In this document: positions 36,101 to 44,918 of the stretch, one piece after another
Layout of the letters: the number at the start of each line of letters is the position of its first letter
Position numbering within the stretch: the stretch's first letter is position 1
NCBI GenBank assembly: GCA_016858145.1
Contig: JAEHOE010000067.1
Location: forward strand, 1 to 64,000
Direction of reading: 5' to 3'
From: Edaphochlamys debaryana
Taxonomy: Eukaryota; Chlorophyta; Chlorophyceae; Chlamydomonadales
Length of the DNA stretch: 64,000 bases
Position numbers and translations under genes: made by a program
Notes under the pieces: model-generated
Told to the model about the DNA's origin: nothing
Databases searched by the model: none
What the model saw: the letters and a program-made list of their open reading frames with translations, nothing else

Positions 36101-37471
36101 GCCTCGCAGCGCGCCGCCACCTCCAACCACTTTTCGATGGAGCCCTGTCGTACGAGGGCGGTTGGCAGTTGGCGGTTGGCGGTTGGGGCGGCACTTTGAC
36201 AAGCTAGCAAGGCGTGCTGGTGTCAGGGGGAGCCATCAGGCCCAGGTCTGGACCCGGCTTGACTATCGAGAGCCCGGTAACAGCAGCGGTCGCGGTGAGG
36301 GGGGAGCCAAGGGCCTGGCAACGCTGAGCAGCTCAGGCCTGGGCCCAGGGCCTGTCGAGAGCATTAAGCCTCGCCCCAATCCCCGGTCCCAGTGGAACTT
36401 GTAATCCGGGGCGGACTGCGGTTTGGATTCCAGTCCGGACGTCCAGATCCATTCCGGGGCCCACGAATTCAGGTCCAGCTGCTCAGCACCGCCGCCTCTC
36501 ACGCTGGCTCCCCACTGCAGCCTTGCGAGTCCGCTGCGACCCCAGTCCGGTACGCGGTCCGAACTCCGGTCCGTCCCCTTTTCCGGCCTCCGGTCCGACA
36601 CCTGTTCCGGACTCCGGTCCAAATCCTGCTCCGGATTCGCGGACAGCCCTTGAGCGCCGCCTCCTCCGCTGTGAGCTGCTGTGCTCGGACACCAACCGAC
36701 ACCAACCGACACCAACCGACCGGACTCGAGCCCCCCACCCCTCTTGTGCACACGCTGCCGGGACCAGGGCCCACAGGCCCCGCCCCAAGCAGCCGCCCCT
36801 CCCTCTCCAACACAGCCATTGCATTCCCCCAACCCTGTGGGCCGTGTGCCCTACCTTGAGGGCCTCCGGGACCAGAGGGGTGGCACCCTCGGCGGCGGGG
36901 TGGGCCGCCACTGTCGTGGGAGGAGCCAGCACAGGCCGGCAAGGGGGCGGGGGGGGGGGGGGATGGCAGCCGGAGTCAGCGTCAAATTAGGCTGGGGCCA
37001 TGACAAGAGGCGCGGCTTTGGGGTGCCCCCCCACACATGCCCTCTGCGCCATGTGTCGCCTGCCTCTGCCTGCCTGCTCAGGCCTGCGGCCCGGGCTCCC
37101 ACTACGCGCCAGTACGGGCCGGGCCTGCTCACCGTAGCGCAGAATCTCGCTGGTGCCGTGGCAGGTGTGGTCACCGGTCTTCAGGACCGGGCCCTGCAGG
37201 GTGGGAGGTGCGGGGGGTGAGGGCCGCCCAGAAGGGTGCGGGAATCGCCCGCGAAACACAGCGAGCTGCTGACGCCGGGCCCAGGCCGCAAGCCCAGCCA
37301 GCGCGCGCGTGCCCTAATCGCAGTGATAGGTCGCGACGCAGACTGCGCAGGACGCCTCACCGTGAGGTCCGGGTCCGGAGCATCAATCGTGACGGCCTGG
37401 CCCACGAAGGCGCAGGCGATCAGGGCCGCGGGCTGACCGGGGTGCCCCGGCGGAGCCTGAATTGTGTACAT
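21183..37471 (-). CDS. Valyl-tRNA synthetase with N-terminal GST-like domain (41 exons)
   Basis: It charges tRNA-Val in the cytosol, possibly also in organelles. I find 41 exons in perfect phase, 1298 residues. From 5' the exon ends are 37471-37361, 37193-37133, 36910-36855, 36144-36052, 35818-35738, 35376-35249, 34819-34791, 33982-33897, 33669-33568, 33273-33199, 32804-32727, 32503-32379, 31726-31591, 31438-31300, 31072-30939 and onward to 21633-21568 and 21296-21183. Residues 1-186 are GST-like ([24 protein letters not shown]). 187-300 is a Lys/Ala-rich linker. The core carries HIGH at about 378, the editing domain ([22 protein letters not shown]), [16 protein letters not shown] at about 890, the anticodon-binding region ([22 protein letters not shown]) and a C-terminal coiled coil. 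Introns after 31591 and 28240 use GC donors. The GST part joins in frame and no alternative start was found. Confidence 0.95.
23221..23464 (-). repeat. Intronic copies of the exon end encoding [11 protein letters not shown]
   Basis: The exon end at 23573-23534, with its GT donor, has a diverged copy at 23260-23221 (reading [11 protein letters not shown] and then GTGGG) and a shorter one at about 23464-23437. They bracket the inverted repeat at 23340-23424. Confidence 0.8.
23340..23424. repeat. Long inverted repeat (hairpin) in a synthetase intron
   Basis: Two arms of about 38 bases (beginning TGGCTACTTCACCAAGG on each strand) face each other around about 7 bases, with only two mismatches that I can see. 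It lies in the intron between 23537 and 23005, flanked on both sides by partial copies of the upstream exon end. It would form a stable RNA or DNA hairpin. It may be a short palindrome-forming duplication or a miniature element. Confidence 0.85.
24777..24832 (-). repeat. Intronic copy of the exon end encoding [15 protein letters not shown]
   Basis: This matches the exon end at about 24935-24884, including the donor, with a 3-base insertion and one substitution visible. It lies in the next intron downstream. Confidence 0.85.
26080..26136 (-). repeat. Intronic copy of the exon start encoding FSSGLFPF
   Basis: This copies 26015-25951 and its AAG acceptor but lacks 12 bases in the middle, so it would read [16 protein letters not shown]. 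It sits in the intron just upstream of the real exon. Confidence 0.85.
26931..27690 (-). repeat. Eight-copy tandem array built from a synthetase exon start
   Basis: The start of the exon encoding [13 protein letters not shown] and its CAG acceptor is repeated inside the upstream intron. GTTCTCCAGCC (plus strand) starts at 26931 (the real exon), 27029, 27130, 27225, 27323, 27424, 27520 and 27625. Unit lengths are 95-105 bases. Copies 2-4 resemble copies 5-7 in spacer sequence, a higher-order duplication of about 295 bases. Each intronic copy keeps an acceptor dinucleotide and an open coding segment. Confidence 0.92.
28741..28790 (-). repeat. Intronic copy of the exon start encoding [10 protein letters not shown]
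   Basis: This is a copy of 28660-28611 with a few substitutions, in the upstream intron. The coding part is kept (GTCACCCCCGCCCACGA), but the acceptor CAG is not. Confidence 0.8.
29521..29680 (-). repeat. Two intronic copies of the exon end encoding SFAYPLE
   Basis: The exon end and donor at about 29795-29771 recur near 29545-29521 and 29678-29654, both in the downstream intron. Confidence 0.85.
30779..30815 (-). repeat. Intronic copy of the exon end encoding FTMDDKLS
   Basis: This matches 30968-30932 including the GTGAGT donor. Similar edge copies occur at 30257-30282 (exon end NWCCR), 29936-29962 (exon start RTLMNVPGY), 31489-31521 (exon end IGHALTNSI) and 35618-35669 (exon end [11 protein letters not shown]). 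Confidence 0.8.
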
Positions 37472-38857
37472 CGCGCTACTCCTGCTGCGAGCAGGCGCGC
37501 TCTACGCTGCGTGTACCGCCGCCGGCTTGCTGCTCCGATGGAGAGCCCAAATACTGTAAAGGCGCTGTGTCCTCAGCAGCTCTATGGCCGAGGAAAAGAG
37601 TGGACCTGTGTAGCGTGATCGGGGCTTGTGTACTTGCGGCAATGGAGAGACAGGTGCCCTGCAATGGGTTTCTGCAAAGACCAGCTACCGCCGTGCTCGC
37701 TTGACAGGATACAGGCTAGACTAACGGGATGCTTGGAGCGCTACGATTATCACCAACTTGTCGCGTGCAAACTGGGCAATGTCGGGGTCGCGGAAGCTTC
37801 TCCAGCAGCGTCGCCCTTCACCCTCCCGGCCCCACAGGCCATGTCCTTCTTATATGAAATTCACAAATTGCGGCTGTGTGGACCGGCACCTGCGGGGAGG
37901 GAGCTGCGTGGAGGCGCGGCGGGCGAGGCCTCGCTGGGCCCCTCTGTCCCGACCCGGCAGCCTTAGGCAGCTGCTCAGCTGCCGCTGCGCAGGTTCTCAT
38001 GTGTCATGCCTGCGGGTCCCAGGGGACGGACCGCACGGATGCCTGTTCCCAGGGAGTGACGGGGCGGAACAGCGGGGGGCGTCAAAGGCCCTGATGTAGC
38101 GGCGTGGGATCCCGGGTCCCGGGCTGCCCCCAAGTCCTTGCAAGGTAGACCACAGGCCAGTTGCTTGGTTGCAGACCCCTTGGACGTTCCACAACACTGG
38201 CATGTACTGTCGCCGTGCCCAGCGGGCAGGCTCGTCCGTACGCTGTGTCGAGCCCAGGGTTGCAGCCAGTACCTGGCGTGCAGCCAGGTGCAGCCATTCC
38301 GGCGGGCATACTGTTGGGCCCCTCACTCGCTCCCTCGCTGCCCGCTCGTTCCAAGCCCGGCACTGGGCGGCCGCCCTTCCCTTGCAGTGCGACACAGTGT
38401 CACAATGTCGTTATCCTCTCTCGCGTCAACAGCAGTCTTCAAACATCCGTACAGATACGACGACCGCATGGTGCTGCCGCCCCGTCATTTCTGCTCCGTC
38501 CTGGCATCGTCATGAACGGGAGACCCAGTCCGACCAACAGTCCTCGCGGTCCGGGTCCGGTCCTGTCCCGTCCAACCCGGGTGCAGTCCAGTCCGGGTCC
38601 GGGTCCGGTCCGGTCCTGTCCAACCCCGGTCACCGTCAGCCCCGGCCCATCGGTCAGTCCGACACGGTCCGGGGCCTCCAGTGCAACCCCATCCGGTCCG
38701 GTCCCATCCCGTCAAGTTCAGTCCGGTCTGGTCCGGTTCCAGTCCGGTCCAGTCACGGTCCGGTCCAGTCCGGTCCGGTCCGGTTCCAGTCCGGTCCAGT
38801 CACGGTCCGGTCCAGTCCGGTCCAGTCACGGTCCGGTCCAGTCCGGTCCGGTCCGGC
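37472..38857. other. Intergenic region between synthetase and PAP genes
   Basis: It contains the synthetase 5' flank on the left and the PAP 3' flank on the right. No gene is supported. The right third is a degenerate CCGGTCC-type tandem repeat. Confidence 0.5.
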
Positions 38858-38862
38858 TCACT
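38540..38862. repeat. Degenerate GGTCC/GTCCAGTC tandem repeat
   Basis: About 320 bases consist almost entirely of permutations of GTCCGGTCC and CAGTCACGGTCC. It ends at the stop codon of the PAP/fibrillin gene, so it forms that gene's 3' flank or UTR. Related short runs occur in synthetase introns near 36540-36640 and 28930-28985. Confidence 0.85.
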
Positions 38863-41432
38863 TGCGCATGAGGGCCAGCCCCCCCGCGGAGCTGCGGGCG
38901 CAGGCCAGCTCGGGGCCCACTGAGGGGCGGAGGGGGGGGGGGAAGGGAGGGGAGAGGAAGGGCGCAGGGGGAGGGTCAGGAGGAGCTCCAACAGTGCGAG
39001 TACTTGGCAGGGAGGGCAGGGCAAGATCCCGGAGGTCTGGGGAGCAGTGATCCGCCCCATTTGTCTCCGCTTCGGTGCTCCTCGAGGCCCCATTGCATTG
39101 TGACGCTTGCAACAGGCACGAAGTCGCCGAGGGAAGGGGCGCACACGCGGGGGTTTTGCCTTGGATTGAGGAGGCAGGGGTTGGTGCAGCGGGGCAGAAC
39201 CGAAGTCTGCGGCCCCCCTCACGGTGGGTGCAGGCCAGTGCGGGACCGAGTGCACCCCTGCCACCCTTTTCGCGCAACCCTGTCCCCGTTTCCCATTCCC
39301 CCTCCCTCCCGGCCCAGAACTGAAAGCTGGACTACCGATATTTGGGGCGAGGAGGGACGTGCTGGAGCCAGTGCTGTCACTCGTCGCTCCCCAGGCACCT
39401 CTGCCGCCCCCCTCACCGTGGAACCGGGGCAGACCCGCGGTCCACGCCGCCCCCCTCACCGTGAAAGAAGGTGTAGGTCTTGGGCTTGGTCTTGGGGTTC
39501 ACCTCGTACACCTGCGCCGGAAGCCCGGGAGCCGGGGAGGGGAGGAGCACGTGAGGATGGAGAGCAGCCGTGTTGCGCTGATGAAGCGCTGAAAGGGTGC
39601 GTGGGTCACGCCATGCGCCGAGGTCGCGTCACCCTTTCCATCGGGTCCCCACCCAATGCAGGCGCCTTCCCCCTCGCAAGGTTCCCCCCGCCCCCTTTCG
39701 ACCGCACCTTCTCTCCGCGGAAGTGGATGTCGACCTGGCGGGGAGCAGGGGCCAGGGATAGAGGGGGGTACTCTCGGGCCTCGCCCACACACCCACTCCT
39801 CCCCGCCCCACCCATGCCTCTCCCCTCTTTCCCCTCTTCCCTCCCCCCTCCTGCCTCTTCCCCCTTGCCCCTCCCATCCACCTCCCTCCCCTCTACCCCC
39901 ACTTCCCTCCCCCCTCTTGCCTCTGCCCCCCCCCCCCCATCACCACCTTGTTGAACTGGAACTCCAGCTCGCCGCTCTCCGGCCGCCACGCGTTCATGCG
40001 CCCGCGGATGAAGAAGTCCAGGGGTCCCAGGGCGCTCTCCAGGCTCAGGTCCTGGGGCGGGGGGAGGGGACGAGGGGGGAGGGGAGTGATTGAATCTGAG
40101 AAGCGGGAGAGCGTCTTAACGCCTGCGGGGGGAGGGGAGGAGGGGAGAGGGGGCAAGAGGAGGAGCGAGGGCCGGGTGCGGGGAGGGTTAGACGACGGCA
40201 CGGGCCCATCGCCTATCCCCAGTCCGCTCGCCCCATGCCGATGCGAAAACTCCTTGCCCAGTTCCCGCGGTCAATCCCCTCCTTGAGATCCTCCGGAAAA
40301 ATCGCTGAGCCCCTCCTCCCTGTCCCCCTCTTCCATCCCCCTATTTCCTCCCCTTGTCTCCCCCCTTGCCTTGGTCTGGTCGTTAATGATGAAGTCTTCC
40401 TGTGAGGGGGGGGGATGGGATGGGGGGGATTGAGGGCAAGGGGGGGAAGCGCAGGGTAAGGCGTAAGGGGGCCGAAGGTTCAGCCGACGGCTGTCCTTTA
40501 TCAGAGAGCATGGACGGCGTTCGCAGGCTCAGCTCTGAACCTGGCCTTACTCATCCAGCAGGGGCCTCCCATCGGCCCCCCACAGCCTGGTCAACGGCCA
40601 ACGGCCAACGGTCAACCGAACCCAGGACGCTGGCGGTTGAGGGCCCGGCCATGTGGGCACGACCCCCACCTTGACCGGGATCCACTGGAAGGGGCGGAAC
40701 TTGGTGGCGGTGCCGAACACCAGGCGCCATGTCCCGGCAACGTCGGGAACGGGGCCTGGGGGGGTGCGGCGAGGTGGAGGAAACCCGGGGGCACGGGCCG
40801 TGACTTTGCTCCCCACTTGCTCTATCGCCTTGCGCCCCTGCCCCCCTGCCCTCTCGTGTGAAGATTCCAGACCTCCCGCAAATGCCACCTTTCCCCGGGG
40901 CCCCCCCTCACCGCGGGTCCTCCGGCTGCACCGCCACCGCCGTGTCTCCCAGCAAGGTCTCGCCCCCCCCCCCCCGCGTGTCAAAAAACACACACGCTCT
41001 CCCCCCTCTTCCCCCCCCCCGCCAATCGCGTCCTCCCGGCGCACCCGTGCTCTCGCCGGCCACCATCTGCTCCAGAGCCAGCAGCGCGCCCTCGGTCACC
41101 TCGGCATCGACCTGCCGACCCAGCGCCGCGCGGGTCAGTAGCCGCAGCACGCCCTCCTTCGTCTTCTCGGTATTCGTGGCGTTGAAAGCGGCGAGCGCCT
41201 GCCTCTCAACACTGGTGAGCTCTGCACGATTATAGTTTGGACGTCCATCATCAGCCGGGTTGTGCTTGCAGGCCGGATCCAGGCGGTGTGGTCACTAAAG
41301 TTCAGCTTTGAACCTACCGACAGTCTTGGCAGCGCACACGGTAACGGCGTTGGCTCGCGGCACCGCGGCGCGGATTCGGCAAGCGCGCGGGGCCGGCCCG
41401 GCACGGAAAGGTTGTAGCGTGGTGGCCCTCAT
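38858..41432 (-). CDS. Plastid lipid-associated protein (PAP/fibrillin family)
   Basis: Eight exons in phase: 41432-41318, 41221-41045, 40755-40670, 40399-40370, 40051-39947, 39734-39708, 39511-39460 and 38919-38858, giving 217 residues. The N-terminus (MRATTLQPFRAGPAPRACRI, then Ala/Val/Arg-rich with no acids) looks like a chloroplast transit peptide of about 35-40 residues. The mature part follows the PAP/fibrillin plan: a helical start (LTRAALGRQVDAEVTEGALL), GTWRLVFGTATKF, FIINDQTKDLSLES, RGRMNAW, LEFQFNKVDIHFRG and a short Arg/Lys end. Such proteins coat plastoglobules or thylakoids and bind lipids. The 30-base exon at 40399-40370 ends in a GC donor. Intron 2 carries a fragment of a synthetase exon (40906-40966). 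Confidence 0.87.
40906..40966 (-). repeat. Copy of a valyl-tRNA synthetase exon end inside a PAP intron
   Basis: This matches the synthetase exon end at about 29312-29253 (encoding [16 protein letters not shown] plus donor) with only a few substitutions. Here it would read [14 protein letters not shown] and is followed by GTGAGG. It lies more than 11 kb from its source, in intron 2 of another gene. Confidence 0.88.
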
Positions 41433-42185
41433 CTTGTAAGAGTGGTAAGGTATGAATGTAGGGTAAGCAGGCGGAGGGGGATTGCTCGGCGCTGTGTGGT
41501 GTCGAGACGCCGAAAGCCGGGCGGGTTCGTGCCAGCGTCGCATCCCGGCGACCCGACCCCGCTTCTCACCATGCTCGCGGCGCTCCTTACGCCCCCTACG
41601 CTTTGAACCAGACAACAGCAACTCCATCATTCAGGCAGGCTCGACGAAGAGCGCGTTCGCTCGGCATGCTTGCACGGTGAACATTCGTCGCTCAAAACTG
41701 CCGTTGTGGCCTCCTTTACGACACGACTAATTTGCTATTTCCTTTTGTACGTCAACTGGTGGCCACACACGGCTGCTTGGCCAAGTGGAAGTGCCGCGAT
41801 GGCAGTTTGCGCGCCCACGCCTCGCCTGCGCCTGGCCTAGCACTAGCATCAGGCGATGAATTCGCTTGCTGCATCGCGCCTGCCCGCGGTGCCGGAGGAC
41901 CGTCCCTTGAACGCCGCGGCACTTCACGCTCCGCGCGGTGGTCGAACCAGGTGAGCTCAGGATCCCCGGTCGCCCCCCGGCGGGAGGAGCCTCCCCAAGC
42001 TCCACGAACCCCACGGGTCCAGTGGGGTTTGGTGGGTCCCAGGGAGGGCAAGCGCGTCAGAGCCCTCCCGCGGGAGATGAGCTTGTCGCCGGCGTAACGA
42101 TAGCCCTCGAAAGTTCCGCGGGCGGGCCAAGCGGGTGAGCATCAGCTCGCCGCTTGCTGCTGACACTCTGGCAACGAGGACGAGG
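41433..42185. other. Divergent upstream region of PAP and the small membrane protein gene
   Basis: No gene is supported. It lies between two divergent start codons and should hold both promoters. I saw no clear TATA box. Confidence 0.45.
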
Positions 42186-42825
42186 ATGAGCTCTCCCCCC
42201 GCGAGCCCCCTCAAGCCCCGTCGAGCCCCACGCCTGCTCCCCCTCTGCAGGGAGAAGCCCCGCCGGCGCCCTGCCGCAAAGGCACCGCCCCCTTCCAGGT
42301 TGGCGACGCTGCTGCCGACGGCGCTGGCGGCTCTGGCCCTGGCGGTGTCGGTGGCGGCGGTGGCGGTATCGGTCGGGAGCCGCCGGGAGGCCCGCGGCAT
42401 GGAGGCACGCCTGGTCGACTGCTTGACGGCCCGCCTGGAGGCACGCCTGGTCGACCGACTGACGGCCCGCCTGGAGGCACGCCTGGTCGACCGACTGACG
42501 GCCGTACTGGACGAGCGGCTGAGCGCTATGGAGGCGTCCTCGGTGAGCCAGGGCAGGGAACCCCGCGTACCGAGGGCGGGACCTGCCCCTTCAGTTGCTT
42601 TCCCCGCCTGCCTGCGATGCGGTGCGATTCCTCCCGTGCCCGGCCCGCCCCGTCCTCGGCCCGCCTGCCGCCTTCAAGCCGACGCACTGCTGCTGTCCGC
42701 CGCACTGTGCTCGCCTCCCACCTCCCGAACTGGCCCTAGGGCCTCTGTACCTTAACCCTCCCCTTCCCTTCGCATGGCTTCTTGGTGCCCCTCAGAGCGT
42801 CCGCGCCCCTCACCGCCGCCAATGA
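42186..42825 (+). CDS. Small single-span membrane protein with 12-residue amphipathic repeats
   Basis: Two exons (42186-42542, 42796-42825) give 128 residues ending SVRAPHRRQ. The N-terminal part is basic and Pro-rich. A hydrophobic segment of about 25 residues (LATLLPTALAALALAVSVAA) follows at about 40-64. Three near-identical units of the form EARLVDRLTARL then predict a helical, possibly coiled-coil tail. The gene family is not recognised. The exon-2 assignment rests only on an acceptor that keeps phase and a quick stop, and an upstream 5' exon cannot be excluded. Confidence 0.5.
42402..42509 (+). repeat. Three 36-base in-frame tandem units
   Basis: The units at 42402-42437, 42438-42473 and 42474-42509 differ by a few bases and encode the 12-residue EARLVDRLTARL repeats of the small membrane protein. 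Confidence 0.9.
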
Positions 42826-44918
42826 AGGCTGCGCACTGATGTGAGCTTGCACCGATTGGCACGCCGTACGTCGTGCTGCCGTACGTCGTGCTGCCGTACG
42901 TAGTGCTAGCTGTGCCTGCCCGCCTGCACTCTTACGCCCTGGCAACCCCCGCGGCTCCACCTCTTCCGGGGGCCACTGACCTCACGCCCGCACCTCTTGC
43001 CCTGATGTACCGTCTTTCCTACCCCCCCCCCCAGGCCCCGTACACCCGTACACCCGTAGACCACGGCCATGTGCGGTTGTGCGGTGCAGCCAATGCTCAA
43101 GGTGGGTTGGGGCGGGTTGGGGCGGGTGGGGGTCGAGGGGCGGCCTGGGGAGCGAGCAGCTTGGGGGGGAGGGGATCGGTAGGGGTTGGGTGCTAGCAGC
43201 TGCCCATCCAGCAGCACCTTGGCGGCTGCGTACGTGCGGAGGCGTGTGCCAGTGTGCGTAGGCCCCTTCGCTCCGTGCGGCCGTTGGCTGTTGCCCATGC
43301 GCGTGGACTGCCCGAGCTAGCGAGCTGCCGTAGATCTGTACGGCGGAGCGACCGGGGTGTGATCACACACGTGCGCTGATGCCTGCCTGCCTCACACGTT
43401 CATCTCATACCATGCACACAGCACACACACACATACACGGCTATCTCACCACGACACCTGGTCTGGGCTTTGCTCGGGCTGCTCGGCTGGGTTCCGGTAC
43501 TCCGCACTACTCTGCTGCATCGCACGCGCTCGCATTCTCGCTTCCCATTGGGTGCTCCCGAAACACACACATACACTGGTGACTCCGCCCTGTGTCAACC
43601 TTCGCGCCTCCCCCTCTATCTATCCCCCATGCCACTCCCCCAGGCGCCTGGGCGTCGATCACGCACACGCCTCCAGCCGGCGGCCTCCGTGCAGCGGCGG
43701 GCAGCGGGCGGCGGGAGGGCCCTATAGGCGCCCCGAGTCAGGCTGCGCTTGCGTGGGGAAATGCCTGGAGCCAACCTCGAGCAGCCCCGAGACCCCAGAC
43801 CCCACGCCCAGAACCCCACGTGGTGGGACTGGCGGGGGCGTGACGCGAGCACGTGGGCGTGAGGAGTGCGGAAGGCAAGGGGCCGGCGACAACCCTAGAT
43901 ACATAGCGGCTAGGAGCCGCCTGCTCACAGTGTCTAGAGGGTAGGGCATGGTGGTGCGAGGGCACGGCCGCGGGCTCAGACCTGACGGGCAGACGAAGGG
44001 GGGGGGATGGAGGAGGCTGAAAGGGTTGAGGGGGAGCTGAGCGAGGAGGCGGACGGATGAGAGGGGCCGCGGAGGTGTGAGGCAGCCGAGGGTGCGGACG
44101 CATGCTGCGCCGACGTCAGTTGGGCCTCTGAGGTACGGGCGGGCCGGATCGGACTTTTTCCAAGTCCACTCAATGACGTAGTCTCGGTCCCGGCTGTCCA
44201 GCAGTGAAGGGCTAAAAGACGAGAGTGTCCAGCAGTGAAGGGCGCCGCGGCGGGCGCCGGATTAAAGCCTCTTGTGTGAACCAAGCCAGACCCTGCCCCT
44301 TGCATCGTGGGGCTCCGTCGCAACCCTGCCTCTTTTGCAATGGAATGAGTGTCCTAAGTTGCCCCACCTGCGTCCCCGAATGAAAGGCCTCTCGCTCAGC
44401 ATCAGACTGCCCCTCACTCCTTGCATGTGCAGCTCCTTGTCTGGCCATGCCTGCCTCAAAACGTTGAACCACCCTGACGAGGCATGACCCCTCACAATAG
44501 CTAAGTTCATCAATGGGCGGGAGGCCGCGCCCTCCTCTGCTGGGATGAATGAATGTGGCTCCGCAATTATTAGTGCGGTACTGCTGGAAGTAAAAGAATC
44601 ATGATCACCCGACGATGAATCCGCTCCGCATACATGCATCCACAGTACGCAGGTCATGATCCACACCAATTTCGGTTTCCTAATGTGCACCGAGGGGTCA
44701 GTTTTGCAGGGAACGCCAGGCCCGACTGGATGGCCCTGCCCTGAATGTCAAGTACGACAGCGCCCGCCTACAGAAAACCCCGCTGGCTGGTACCCCCGCC
44801 CGCCGCCCTCAACGGTCCCAATAATCAACCCAGGTAGCAACCCCTGTTGCTCAAACCCTTTCTTTGATCCCAATCTGATCCGATCTTTGCAGGTGCCTCC
44901 GCACATACATGAGGCCTC
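42826..44918. other. Intergenic region
   Basis: No gene is supported. A threefold CCGTACGTCGTGCTG-type repeat lies at 42866-42910. The rest includes the 3' flanks of two converging genes. Confidence 0.5.
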
